The translations under genes and the position numbers were made by a program. 5,491 nucleotides of DNA from Acidobacteriota bacterium (lineage in GTDB: Bacteria > Acidobacteriota > Vicinamibacteria > Vicinamibacterales > JAFNAJ01), in the NCBI GenBank assembly GCA_017860085.1, contig JAFNAJ010000202.1:1-5491 (forward strand), read 5' to 3'. How positions within the stretch are numbered: position 1 is the first letter of the stretch; every line of letters begins with the position of its first letter. Shown here piece by piece: positions 1 through 5,411 of this stretch. The notes beneath the pieces were generated by a model. It searched no databases and was not told the DNA's origin. It saw only the letters and a program-made list of their open reading frames with translations.

Positions 1-99
1 CTCCAGCGTGAGTTTACGGCGGCCGATCAGGTCATCGCTCAGCTGAACGCCGCGCGATCGGAACTGAGCGCCCTCGGCGGCCAGTTCAGCCTGTTCTAG
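1..99 (+). CDS. fliD: FliD, flagellar filament cap protein (C-terminal end only)
   Basis: The open frame enters from the left edge and stops at TAG 97-99, giving 32 visible residues. The tail contains REFTAADQVIAQLNAARSEL, which fits the C-terminal helix of FliD (family pattern: R-F-x-A-L/A-D-x-x-I/V-A-Q-L/M-N, then a short hydrophobic end). FliD caps the growing filament outside the cell and promotes flagellin polymerisation; its terminal helix forms the D0 core and carries the export-chaperone binding region. The next gene, fliS, begins 19 bases downstream, the usual fliD-fliS order. Only the end is present, so nothing can be said about the rest of the protein. The call rests on this short tail plus its position directly before fliS. 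Confidence 0.85.
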   Translation, partial: LQREFTAADQVIAQLNAARSELSALGGQFSLF

Positions 100-118
100 A
101 CGCACCAGGGACATCCGC

Positions 119-514
119 ATGACCCTCACCCCCTCCCACGCGGCAGCGACCTACCAGACGGTCGAAGTCACCTCGCGGTCGCCGCTCGAGCTCGTGGTCA
201 TGCTCTACGATGGGGCGCTCGCGGCCATGACCCAGGCACGGGATGCGCTCGCCCGGGGGGATCACCTGACGAAGGCACCCGCTCTTTCCAAGGCCCTGGC
301 GATCGTGCATGCCCTGCAGTCAACGCTGAACATGGATGCCGGGCGCGAGGTGGCCACACAGCTCGACACCCTTTACAGCTACGTGTCCGGGCGGCTGATC
401 GAGGCCAATATCCGGCAGGACCCCGCCTGCATCGACGAGGCCATTCGTGTCTTCAGCCGGCTTCGCGAGGCCTGGGGACAGATTGCCGCCGCTCCGGTCT
501 CGCAGGCCAGCTGA
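119..514 (+). CDS. fliS: FliS, flagellin export chaperone
   Basis: 131 residues, the usual FliS length. FliS is a cytosolic four-helix chaperone that binds the C-terminal helix of flagellin, prevents premature polymerisation and delivers it to the export gate. Family signatures are clear: an N-terminal Tyr-containing segment (AATYQTVEVTSRSP, residues 9-22), MLYDGAL at 28-34, LNMDAGREVATQL at 70-82, LYSYVSGRLIEAN at 85-97 and LREAW at 115-119. The chosen ATG at 119 is preceded by AGGG (107-110) with 8-base spacing, and it places the conserved Tyr at residue 12, close to its usual position. One small departure is AGRE where AGGE is common. It lies between fliD and a FlgN/FliT-type gene and is presumably co-transcribed with both; the promoter is outside the window. 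Confidence 0.96.
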   Translation: MTLTPSHAAATYQTVEVTSRSPLELVVMLYDGALAAMTQARDALARGDHLTKAPALSKALAIVHALQSTLNMDAGREVATQLDTLYSYVSGRLIEANIRQDPACIDEAIRVFSRLREAWGQIAAAPVSQAS

Positions 515-517
515 GCC

Positions 518-1006
518 ATGGCGCACGAAGCCAGACCAACGGGTACGCTGGGCGAGGTCCTGCACGACTACGCACGAGGCCTGCAGTCGGAGATGGCCTT
601 GCTGCGCCAGGTCAGCGGGCTTTCGGAAGCGCAGCGTCAAGCGACGGCCGACAACGACCTCGACGGCCTGGAGCACGTGTCGACCGAGCGCGACCGCCTC
701 ACGACCGCGCTCGTCACGCTCGAGGCCCAGCTCAAGCCCCTGCGGGCCGTCATCGCGGGGAACCTCGACGGCGTCAGGCAGCAACCCGGTTTCGGAATGG
801 TTGTCGACCTCCACCGGGAGGCCGAAGGGCTGGTGTCGTCAATCCTGCACGAAGACCGCTCGACGCTGGAGGCTCTCGCCACCGCCGAGCGCACGCGACG
901 CATGGCCGCCAGGGCCATCGAAGCCGGCGAGGCCACCCTTGCCGCCTACCGACGCGTCGTGGCACCGGGCCCCGGCAGCGCGAGCCTCGTCGACCGACGG
1001 GGCTGA
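518..1006 (+). CDS. FlgN/FliT-type flagellar export chaperone
   Basis: 162 residues, predicted soluble and mostly helical, starting 3 bases after the fliS stop. No strong Shine-Dalgarno sequence is seen (CAGG at 503-506 is 11 bases away), so translational coupling to fliS is likely. Residues 11-76 follow the FlgN-family pattern of a long amphipathic helix, a D-x-L-x-x-L turn (DNDLDGLEHV, 46-54) and a second helix with ERDRLTTAL (57-65) and LEAQLKPLR (68-76). A third helix covers roughly 95-145, and the end is Gly/Pro-rich. Such proteins bind the C-terminal helices of FlgK/FlgL (FlgN) or FliD (FliT). The position after fliD-fliS is that of fliT and suggests FliD as client, but the sequence looks more FlgN-like, so I give no symbol. 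Its TGA touches the stop codon of the convergent acetyltransferase gene. Confidence 0.75.
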   Translation: MAHEARPTGTLGEVLHDYARGLQSEMALLRQVSGLSEAQRQATADNDLDGLEHVSTERDRLTTALVTLEAQLKPLRAVIAGNLDGVRQQPGFGMVVDLHREAEGLVSSILHEDRSTLEALATAERTRRMAARAIEAGEATLAAYRRVVAPGPGSASLVDRRG

Positions 1007-1013
1007 CTAGCCC
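1000..1013. other. Inverted repeat across two abutting convergent stop codons
   Basis: GGGCT (1000-1004), loop GACT (1005-1008), AGCCC (1009-1013): a perfect 5-bp stem with a 4-base loop. The + strand stop (TGA 1004-1006) and the - strand stop (TAG, read from 1009 to 1007) both fall within it. No T-run follows on either strand, so it is not a standard intrinsic terminator. It is the only candidate terminator structure between the two convergent transcription units, because there is no intergenic space at all. With such a short stem in high-GC DNA, chance is a real alternative. Confidence 0.35.
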
Positions 1014-1987
1014 GCTTCCTGCAGCACAGCCGTCGCGGCGCGGGGCGCCAGGCCGGCCCGCAATACCCGCGTGGGCCGCTGACGCCAGCCGAAGAGGAAC
1101 ATGGCCCGCTCGCTAAACTCGAGTGTTCGGTACAGGCTGACAGCGGCCGCATTCGACCGGGCGACGAGGAGGGTCACCCGAGCAGCGCCCTGGCTGACGG
1201 CAGATGCGATGGCCGCGTCCATGAGACTGCGCCCTAGACTCTGTCCCCGCGCGCCAGGGTCGACGGCCACCTGCGCGACATGCAGGTTTGTCGGCGAGAC
1301 CCAGGTGGCCAGCAGCCCCCCAAGTGGATGCGCGTCCCGGACCGAGCCCGAGACCCAGCTGCACGCCGGTTCGAATCGGCCGAGCGCGGGCCCCCGCACC
1401 AGTTGATTCACGTACCCTGCCCACTCGTCGATGCGTCCATGGGGTGCGAAACACCGGGCGATTTCGTCACCGGCGTACGCGCGCGCAAAGAGGCGCACCA
1501 ACCCGGGCAGATCCGAGGGCCTCCACGCTCTCAGCGCAGCATCAGGAAGCGCCGGGCGAGCCCCGACGACTGGCGGCAGCCTCAGCTCCAGGTAGGCATG
1601 CCGATCGAGCACGAATCGGCGGCGCGCGAGCGCCGCCTCCACCGACGAGTGTCCGGGAAACAGGAAGCTGTGATACTCGGAGGCAAAGCGCGTTTCCGGG
1701 GCATCGAGCACGGCCTCGAGCAAGCGACGCACCACGTCAGCCGTGTCGCCCTCCAGTGCCCCAATCTTGAGGACGCCGTCGTAGACGATGAAGAAAGTCC
1801 AGCCGATGATCCGGCCACCGGCACGCGCCACGAACCCCGGGACGGTGCCCATGCGGCGCGCGTCCTCGACGACGGCCCACGCGTCAGCCGGGTCCCACTG
1901 CAGCGCGCTCAGCCAGCGTTGGCGTTCCCGCTCGAGCAGGCGGTGGGCTTCGTCCGGAGACACCGCGCGCCAGTCTTCGATCCGCAT
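1007..1987 (-). CDS. GNAT-family N-acetyltransferase, probably two GNAT domains
   Basis: 326 residues with the ATG at 1985-1987, one base after the csrA stop (TGA-C-ATG). AGGA lies 9 bases upstream. A longer reading from 2089 would overlap csrA by about 100 bases and adds only an Arg-rich leader, so I reject it. The C-terminal half (about 151-300) is a recognisable GNAT domain: AWRPSDL at 154-160, motif A around 238-256 (AQVAVDPGARGQSLGRSLM), then VARSNAAAVSLYRTLEF at 275-291. GNAT enzymes transfer an acetyl group from acetyl-CoA to an amine. The acetyl-CoA loop usually reads R/Q-x-x-G-x-G/A; here it is R247-G-Q-S-L-G252, with Ser for the middle Gly. The N-terminal half (about 40-138) has GNAT-like pieces (VARAGGRIIGWTFF; ALARRRFVLDRHAYLEL) but no clear motif A, suggesting a degenerate first domain. 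The substrate is unknown. Its place as last gene of the flgM-csrA run suggests a flagellar link, possibly protein acetylation; this is inference. Confidence 0.85.
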   Translation of the reverse strand: MRIEDWRAVSPDEAHRLLERERQRWLSALQWDPADAWAVVEDARRMGTVPGFVARAGGRIIGWTFFIVYDGVLKIGALEGDTADVVRRLLEAVLDAPETRFASEYHSFLFPGHSSVEAALARRRFVLDRHAYLELRLPPVVGARPALPDAALRAWRPSDLPGLVRLFARAYAGDEIARCFAPHGRIDEWAGYVNQLVRGPALGRFEPACSWVSGSVRDAHPLGGLLATWVSPTNLHVAQVAVDPGARGQSLGRSLMDAAIASAVSQGAARVTLLVARSNAAAVSLYRTLEFSERAMFLFGWRQRPTRVLRAGLAPRAATAVLQEAG

Positions 1988-1988
1988 G

Positions 1989-2009
1989 TCACGCAGTCCT
2001 GGGACGTGA
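1989..2009 (-). promoter_or_regulatory. Possible CsrA-binding hairpin over the acetyltransferase ribosome binding site
   Basis: Read on the - strand, TCACG (2009-2005) and CGTGA (1993-1989) form a perfect 5-bp stem around an 11-base loop, TCCCAGGACTG. The loop carries AGGA (2000-1997), the likely Shine-Dalgarno sequence, 9 bases before the ATG at 1987. The 3' arm includes the csrA stop codon. GGA in a hairpin loop overlapping the ribosome binding site is the classic form of a CsrA/RsmA repression site. The gene immediately upstream is csrA itself. Because AGGA is also simply a normal Shine-Dalgarno sequence, only the stem adds weight. The hairpin is observed; CsrA binding is inferred. Confidence 0.35.
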
Positions 2010-2243
2010 ACCGACCCGGGGCGAGCGGAGCGTGCGCAACAGCGGCACCTTCGTGCGCGCGGCAGCCGCGGCCTGCCGGTTCTCTTCACGGATGGTGTCG
2101 TACACCTCGCGTCGGTGCACTGCGACGTCGGCAGGTGCGCTCACGCCCAGGCGCACGCCGTCGCGCCCGACGCGCAGCACGCGCACCTCGATGCCGTCGC
2201 CGATCATGATCGTCTGGTCGCGCTTGCGCGTGAAGACGAGCAC
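1989..2243 (-). CDS. csrA: CsrA, translational regulator (long C-terminal tail)
   Basis: 84 residues from a GTG start (2241-2243). CsrA is a dimeric RNA-binding protein that binds GGA in mRNA leaders, usually blocking ribosome access; where FliW is present its main known target is flagellin mRNA. The core is clear: MLVFTRKRDQTIMIG (1-15), VRLGVSAP (30-37) and VAVHRREVYDTIREEN (40-55). RNA-contacting Arg6 and Arg44 are kept, while the usual Glu10 is Gln. After residue 55 there is an Ala-rich helical extension, as in the FliW-bound CsrA of Bacillus, followed by a basic tail (RTLRSPRVGSRPRTA, 70-84) that makes it longer than the typical 60-75 residues. It sits 9 bases after fliW, so antagonist and target are co-expressed. 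Its stop is one base before the acetyltransferase ATG. Confidence 0.95.
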   Translation of the reverse strand: MLVFTRKRDQTIMIGDGIEVRVLRVGRDGVRLGVSAPADVAVHRREVYDTIREENRQAAAAARTKVPLLRTLRSPRVGSRPRTA

Positions 2244-2255
2244 CGTTGCACCTCA
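2244..2255 (-). promoter_or_regulatory. csrA ribosome binding site overlapping the fliW stop
   Basis: Read on the - strand the junction is TGAGGTGCAACG followed by GTG. The fliW stop TGA (2255-2253) forms part of the GAGG Shine-Dalgarno sequence (2254-2251), 7 bases before the csrA start. This supports the GTG start, which also gives the canonical MLV-x-TR N-terminus, and implies translational coupling of csrA to fliW. The site contains no GGA, so direct CsrA autorepression here is not suggested. Confidence 0.75.
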
Positions 2256-2717
2256 GGCCGGCGTCAGGGGATGCCGCAAGGGATACAGGCTGTTGTGTGG
2301 AAGCACCTGGTACCCAATCATCTTCTGCGGGTTGATGACGACAGGGGCCCGAAGGTTAGCCCACGCGTGGTCATCGTCGGTGAACGAGACGATGGCGAGC
2401 CACAAGAGCACGCTGGACTCGGTGGCGCCGAGCCGCCCGAGGTCCGACTGCCCCAGCGCACAGCGATAGTCGGGGAGCACCTGGCGCGGATCGATCACCA
2501 GGAACGATGCCGGAGGGCCCCCGACTGCCTGAAGGTAGGACAACGGCGCCAGTTCCTCGGACGACAGCAGCGCGAACGACCGACACCGCTCGAAGCCGGG
2601 AAGCCCCGAGGGGAAGGACACGAGATCGCCGGGGTTGACGGTGAACTCCCCGAACCCGGTGTCGACCCGGATCGGCCCAGGCGGCGTCATCGGCGTCACG
2701 TGGGTGCCCATGATCAT
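2253..2717 (-). CDS. fliW: FliW, flagellar assembly factor and CsrA antagonist
   Basis: 154 residues. FliW is a small cytosolic protein that binds either flagellin or CsrA. When flagellin is scarce, free FliW inhibits CsrA and flagellin translation proceeds. Signatures: DLVSFPSGLPGFERCRSFAL at 31-50 (the F-x-x-GLPGFE motif), LSYLQAVGGPPASFLVIDP at 59-77, NLRAPVVINP at 121-130 and the ending YPLRHPL at 145-151. The first ATG (2717) overlaps the flgL stop as ATGA. Met3 (ATG 2711-2709) has the better Shine-Dalgarno, GGGA with 5-base spacing, so the true start may be two residues later; Met10 is also possible. The family fold begins near residue 16, giving a short Pro/Thr-containing N-terminal extension. 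It sits directly before its partner csrA, the common arrangement. Confidence 0.95.
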   Translation of the reverse strand: MIMGTHVTPMTPPGPIRVDTGFGEFTVNPGDLVSFPSGLPGFERCRSFALLSSEELAPLSYLQAVGGPPASFLVIDPRQVLPDYRCALGQSDLGRLGATESSVLLWLAIVSFTDDDHAWANLRAPVVINPQKMIGYQVLPHNSLYPLRHPLTPA

Positions 2718-2728
2718 CCCAGGTAATC
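2712..2728 (-). promoter_or_regulatory. Possible GGA-loop hairpin at the fliW start
   Basis: Read on the - strand, GATTA (2728-2724) pairs with TGATC (2716-2712), including one G-T wobble, around a 7-base loop CCTGGGA (2723-2717). The loop holds GGGA, the best Shine-Dalgarno for Met3 of FliW, and the 8-mer CTGGGATG matches the CsrA consensus CANGGANG at 7 of 8 positions. The stem is AT-rich and weak, and the site is inside the end of flgL, so translating ribosomes would often open it. The pairing is seen; regulation is inferred. Confidence 0.25.
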
Positions 2729-3610
2729 GAACAGTGACAGCTGGCTGGTCTTGCTGGCGGCCCCGAGGCCGGCGCGGTAAGCGACCTCGGCCTGCTGCAT
2801 GGCACTGATCGACTCGGCGAGGTTGGCATCCTCGAGCGCAGAGCGACGCACATCGGCGGCCTCGGATGCCTCGGCCAGTCTCACGCGGTGGTCGTTCAGA
2901 TCCGACAGGCCAGCGCCCACCCGACTCTGAACGTTGGCCACGCGGTCGAGCGCGCGCGACAGACCGGTCATTCCTTGACCGATGCCCTCGAGATCGCCAG
3001 CCCGGACGGCGGCAATCAGGCTCTCGAACACCTCAAAGACGTTGGAGGCGTCGCTCCCCTGCGCCAACTGCTGCCCGTCGACCGTGACACCGACGCTCCG
3101 GTGGCGACCGATGTCGACCAGCATCGGCTCAGCGTTCCCCTCGTAGGGGCCGACCGCTCCTGATGAATCCTTCGTGTAGGGGGCCTTGAGGCTCGCTGTC
3201 CCCGAGAACACGTAGGTACCCCGGTACTGCGTGTTGAGGTCTCCCAGAATGGTGTCGCGAAGTCCCTCGAGCTCGAGCGCGTAGGCCTCCTGCTGTTGAG
3301 GCGTCACGAAGCTGTTTCGCGCCGCGGCGGCGGTCGTCTGCGCGGCCGTGAGCATCTTCCCGATATCGGAGAGGATCGTGTCGACCACGGTCAGGCGCGA
3401 TTCGACCGAGTCGGTGGCGCGGACGTACCGGTCGGTCGCCCGCATCTCTGCGCGCTCACCCACGATTGCCGATATCGCCTGCGGATCGTCGCTCGGCACG
3501 CGCACCCGCCGTCCCGACGACACCTCGAACTGCCGCTTCACCATCTCCTCGGCGGCCCTGGCGGTGTCACGCACGAGGTTCCGGAAGGTCGCGCTGAACG
3601 TCACTCGCAT
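2714..3610 (-). CDS. flgL: FlgL, hook-filament junction protein 2 (HAP3)
   Basis: 298 residues, a typical compact FlgL. The protein is exported by the flagellar type III system and forms the second of two rings joining hook to filament. It belongs to the flagellin superfamily and shows both conserved ends: MRVTFSATFRNLVRDTARAA with SSGRRVRVPSDDP at 31-43, and the flagellin_C-type tail from about 258 (ALEDANLAESISAMQQAEVA, then SKTSQLSLFDYLG). The short middle has the FlgL-type YRGTYVFSGT segment. These features separate it from flagellin itself, as does its place after flgK. The ATG at 3608-3610 has a strong GGAGG (3619-3623) 8 bases upstream, inside the end of flgK, with only 3 bases between the flgK stop and this start. 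Its TGA overlaps the fliW ATG (ATGA). Confidence 0.95.
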   Translation of the reverse strand: MRVTFSATFRNLVRDTARAAEEMVKRQFEVSSGRRVRVPSDDPQAISAIVGERAEMRATDRYVRATDSVESRLTVVDTILSDIGKMLTAAQTTAAAARNSFVTPQQQEAYALELEGLRDTILGDLNTQYRGTYVFSGTASLKAPYTKDSSGAVGPYEGNAEPMLVDIGRHRSVGVTVDGQQLAQGSDASNVFEVFESLIAAVRAGDLEGIGQGMTGLSRALDRVANVQSRVGAGLSDLNDHRVRLAEASEAADVRRSALEDANLAESISAMQQAEVAYRAGLGAASKTSQLSLFDYLG

Positions 3611-3613
3611 CGA

Positions 3614-5002
3614 CTACGCCTCCACCAGCCCCATCAGGGTCACCAGCAGCTCGTCCACTGTCTTGAAGTACCGGGCGTTCGCCTCATACGCGCGCTGGAA
3701 GCGCAGCATGTTGGCTGCCTCTTCGTCGAGCGACACTCCCGACACGCCATCCCTCAGGTTGGTCACCTGCCGAAGCACCTCGCCGCGACTGACCGCGGCC
3801 TCCGACGCACTGGCCGCATCGCGTCCGACCTCGTACACGAACTGAGCCCACGTCTCGGCGAACGTGGCCGTGCCGCCCACAACCGGCTGGTCGCGCAGCG
3901 CCGCGAGCGCGCGAGCGTTCTCGTTGTTTCCCGGTGCCGTCGGCGACGTCGAAGCCGCGACCAGCCTTTCGCCGCCCGGGGCGGACAGCGCTCCATTCAC
4001 CCGCAACGCAGCTGCGGCGCCCGCGACGCTGGCGAGCGGCTCGAAGAATGCCACGCCAGGGTTACCCTGGAGGTCGTAGCCGCCCGCGTGGATCGCATTG
4101 ATGTTCTGCGCCACCTCGTAGGCGAGCCGGTCGAGATGCTGCAGGTATGCCGGCATCTTCACGTCGCGCACGTCCAGGAGCCCCCCGAGCGTGCCGCCCG
4201 CAATCTCGCCGGTGATCACCTGCCCTGCCGCGACGATGTCCGACACACCGGTGCCGTCCCTGGGCGTCGTGCCGATCTCGTAAGGCGTGTTCGCCACCAC
4301 CAGCAGCCGGCCGCTGCCGATGCTGACGTCGAACCCTCCACTCTCGACTTCGACCGCCTGGACATCGATCAAGGCGGACAGGCTCTCCAGCGCCTGGATG
4401 ACCTGGTCGCGCACGTGGAGCGCCTCGGGTGCTCCTGGGGCCATCCCTGCGAGTGATCCGTTCAGGTCGGCGATCTGACGCGCCAACGCGTTGATCTGAT
4501 CAACCGTGGCCCGCACTCGCACGTCCACGTCTCGCGCAGCCTCCGCCAGACCGCCGGCCAGCGTGTTGAACGTGGCCGCCAGCTTCTGGGCTTCGGTCAC
4601 GACCTCGATCCGCGCGGTGGACGACGTCGGCGCCTCCGCGAGGCTCGCGAAGGCGTCGAACAGGTCGTCGAGATCCCCGTCGACGGACGTGCCAGGCGCG
4701 CCAATGCCCGTCTCGAGCAATGCGAGGATGTCGGCCGCGGCCGCTGCGGCCTGCTCGGCGGACATCTCCTCACGCACGCGACGATCGAGAAAGCGGTCGC
4801 GAATGGCCCGCACCGACAACACCTCGGCGCCGCTCCCCGCGCTCCGCGGCTCGTACGGGGGAACCGCGGCAATGTCGACGACGCGGCGGGCGTAGCCCGG
4901 CGTGTTCACGTTGGCGATGTTCTGGCCCACCACGTCGAGCGCATACCGCTGCGTCTCGAGCGATCGCGACGTGGTCTGGAGCATGGTGAAGAGATCGGCC
5001 AC
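3614..5002 (-). CDS. flgK: FlgK, hook-filament junction protein 1 (HAP1)
   Basis: 462 residues from a GTG at 5000-5002 whose G is shared with the upstream stop (TAGTG); GAGG lies 5 bases before it. This start gives MADLFTMLQTTSRSLETQRY, the normal FlgK N-terminus, whereas the next ATG (4984) would trim the first six residues. FlgK is exported and forms the ring on the hook tip before FlgL. Motifs: NIANVNTPGYARR (28-40), INALARQIADLN in the second helical region, GGTLGGLLDVRD, NINAIHAGGYDLQGNPG followed by VAFF, and the C-terminal D0 segment from about 418 (SGVSLDEEAANMLRFQRAYE, then KTVDELLVTLMGL). It is shorter than the enteric protein (about 550 residues), implying a reduced outer domain. 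A run of seven alanines lies near residues 85-91. The open frame extends further upstream but overlaps the flgN-like gene. Confidence 0.96.
   Translation of the reverse strand: MADLFTMLQTTSRSLETQRYALDVVGQNIANVNTPGYARRVVDIAAVPPYEPRSAGSGAEVLSVRAIRDRFLDRRVREEMSAEQAAAAAADILALLETGIGAPGTSVDGDLDDLFDAFASLAEAPTSSTARIEVVTEAQKLAATFNTLAGGLAEAARDVDVRVRATVDQINALARQIADLNGSLAGMAPGAPEALHVRDQVIQALESLSALIDVQAVEVESGGFDVSIGSGRLLVVANTPYEIGTTPRDGTGVSDIVAAGQVITGEIAGGTLGGLLDVRDVKMPAYLQHLDRLAYEVAQNINAIHAGGYDLQGNPGVAFFEPLASVAGAAAALRVNGALSAPGGERLVAASTSPTAPGNNENARALAALRDQPVVGGTATFAETWAQFVYEVGRDAASASEAAVSRGEVLRQVTNLRDGVSGVSLDEEAANMLRFQRAYEANARYFKTVDELLVTLMGLVEA
3619..3623 (-). promoter_or_regulatory. flgL Shine-Dalgarno sequence inside the end of flgK
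   Basis: On the - strand GGAGG ends 8 bases before the flgL ATG at 3610 and lies within the last codons of flgK. This is the strongest ribosome binding site in the window. It fixes the flgL start and indicates that flgK and flgL are translated from one mRNA. Confidence 0.8.
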
Positions 5003-5367
5003 TATCCCCTCGCGTCGATGGCGCCGACCCGGGCCATGATGGCCTCGTGACCGGTGCGGTCGTAGGCGCCGCACCGGCCCTGGGCCATGAGCGAGCACCG
5101 TACAAACTCCGTGAGTGATGCTCCGAGCCGCCGACACCGATCGAGGGCGGCCTGGGCGTGGAGGACTTCCGCTCGCAATGCGGCGCCGGTCGCCGGGTCG
5201 ACGCCCGAGTGACATGACCGGCGTACCGCTCGAAGCGCGGCGTAGAGGTTGATCTCGGCTGCGGTGACGAGGTCGAGGCGCCCCTGCGCGAGGGCATCGC
5301 CGAGCGACGTCAGCACGGCTCGCAGGTGATGAAGATCGGCGACCGGCCCTTGGAGGTTGGTGGTCAC
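5002..5367 (-). CDS. Small helical protein in the flgN position, probable export chaperone
   Basis: 121 residues from a GTG at 5365-5367, with GGGGA (5374-5378) 6 bases upstream. The sequence is predicted all-helical and soluble. Residues 10-50 follow the FlgN/FliT pattern: hydrophobic heptads, ALAQGRLDLV (25-34) as the G-x-D-x-x turn, then a helix with AAEINLYAALRAVRR (36-50). A second helix spans about 60-93. The C-terminal CGAYDRTGHEA resembles the Tyr/Gly tails of some FlgN-like proteins. The protein has four cysteines (52, 78, 91, 99), unusual for this family. Its place between flgM and flgK, and the one-base overlap of its stop with the flgK start, support a role as FlgK/FlgL chaperone. 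Similarity alone is weak, so the function rests mainly on context and no symbol is given. Confidence 0.65.
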   Translation of the reverse strand: MTTNLQGPVADLHHLRAVLTSLGDALAQGRLDLVTAAEINLYAALRAVRRSCHSGVDPATGAALRAEVLHAQAALDRCRRLGASLTEFVRCSLMAQGRCGAYDRTGHEAIMARVGAIDARG

Positions 5368-5411
5368 AAAGAGTCCCCGTTCGTGAGGCCGGGCCGGAAG
5401 CCCCGCGAGGT
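5368..5411 (-). other. flgM to flgN-like intergenic gap (44 bases)
   Basis: This is the largest non-coding gap in the window. On the - strand it contains a small hairpin, GGGC-TTCCG-GCCC (5403-5391), and the GGGGA ribosome binding site of the next gene. No T-run follows the hairpin and no convincing promoter is seen, so the genes on either side are probably co-transcribed. The hairpin could reduce read-through or set a processing point, but its 4-bp stem is slight evidence. Confidence 0.4.

Noticed and set aside
960..976. TGGCAC-like element resembling a sigma-54 -24 box
   Set aside because: The -12 element is missing (CGGC rather than TTGC at the right spacing), and it is inside the end of the chaperone gene with no + strand gene to drive.
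1988..2089. Longer start for the acetyltransferase gene, at 2089
   Set aside because: It would overlap csrA by about 100 bases and add an Arg/Cys-rich leader unlike any GNAT N-terminus. The ATG at 1987 has a Shine-Dalgarno sequence and ideal spacing from csrA.
1280..2209. Long + strand open frame opposite the acetyltransferase and csrA genes
   Set aside because: It lies antisense to genes with clear family motifs, is Arg/Pro/His-rich and shows no recognisable domain. Long antisense frames are expected at this GC content.
2115..2726. + strand open frame opposite csrA and fliW
   Set aside because: It is antisense to two confidently identified genes and has a low-complexity Arg/His-rich translation.
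3360..3369. 10-bp palindrome CCGATATCGG
   Set aside because: It is inside flgL coding sequence (Ser-Asp-Ile-Gly codons). A single short palindrome in 5 kb is expected by chance and has no positional link to a start or promoter.
3296..4456. 386-codon + strand open frame opposite flgL and flgK
   Set aside because: It crosses the flgK-flgL junction antisense, has a His/Arg-rich composition typical of reverse-strand shadows, and has no motif; both genes beneath it are certain.
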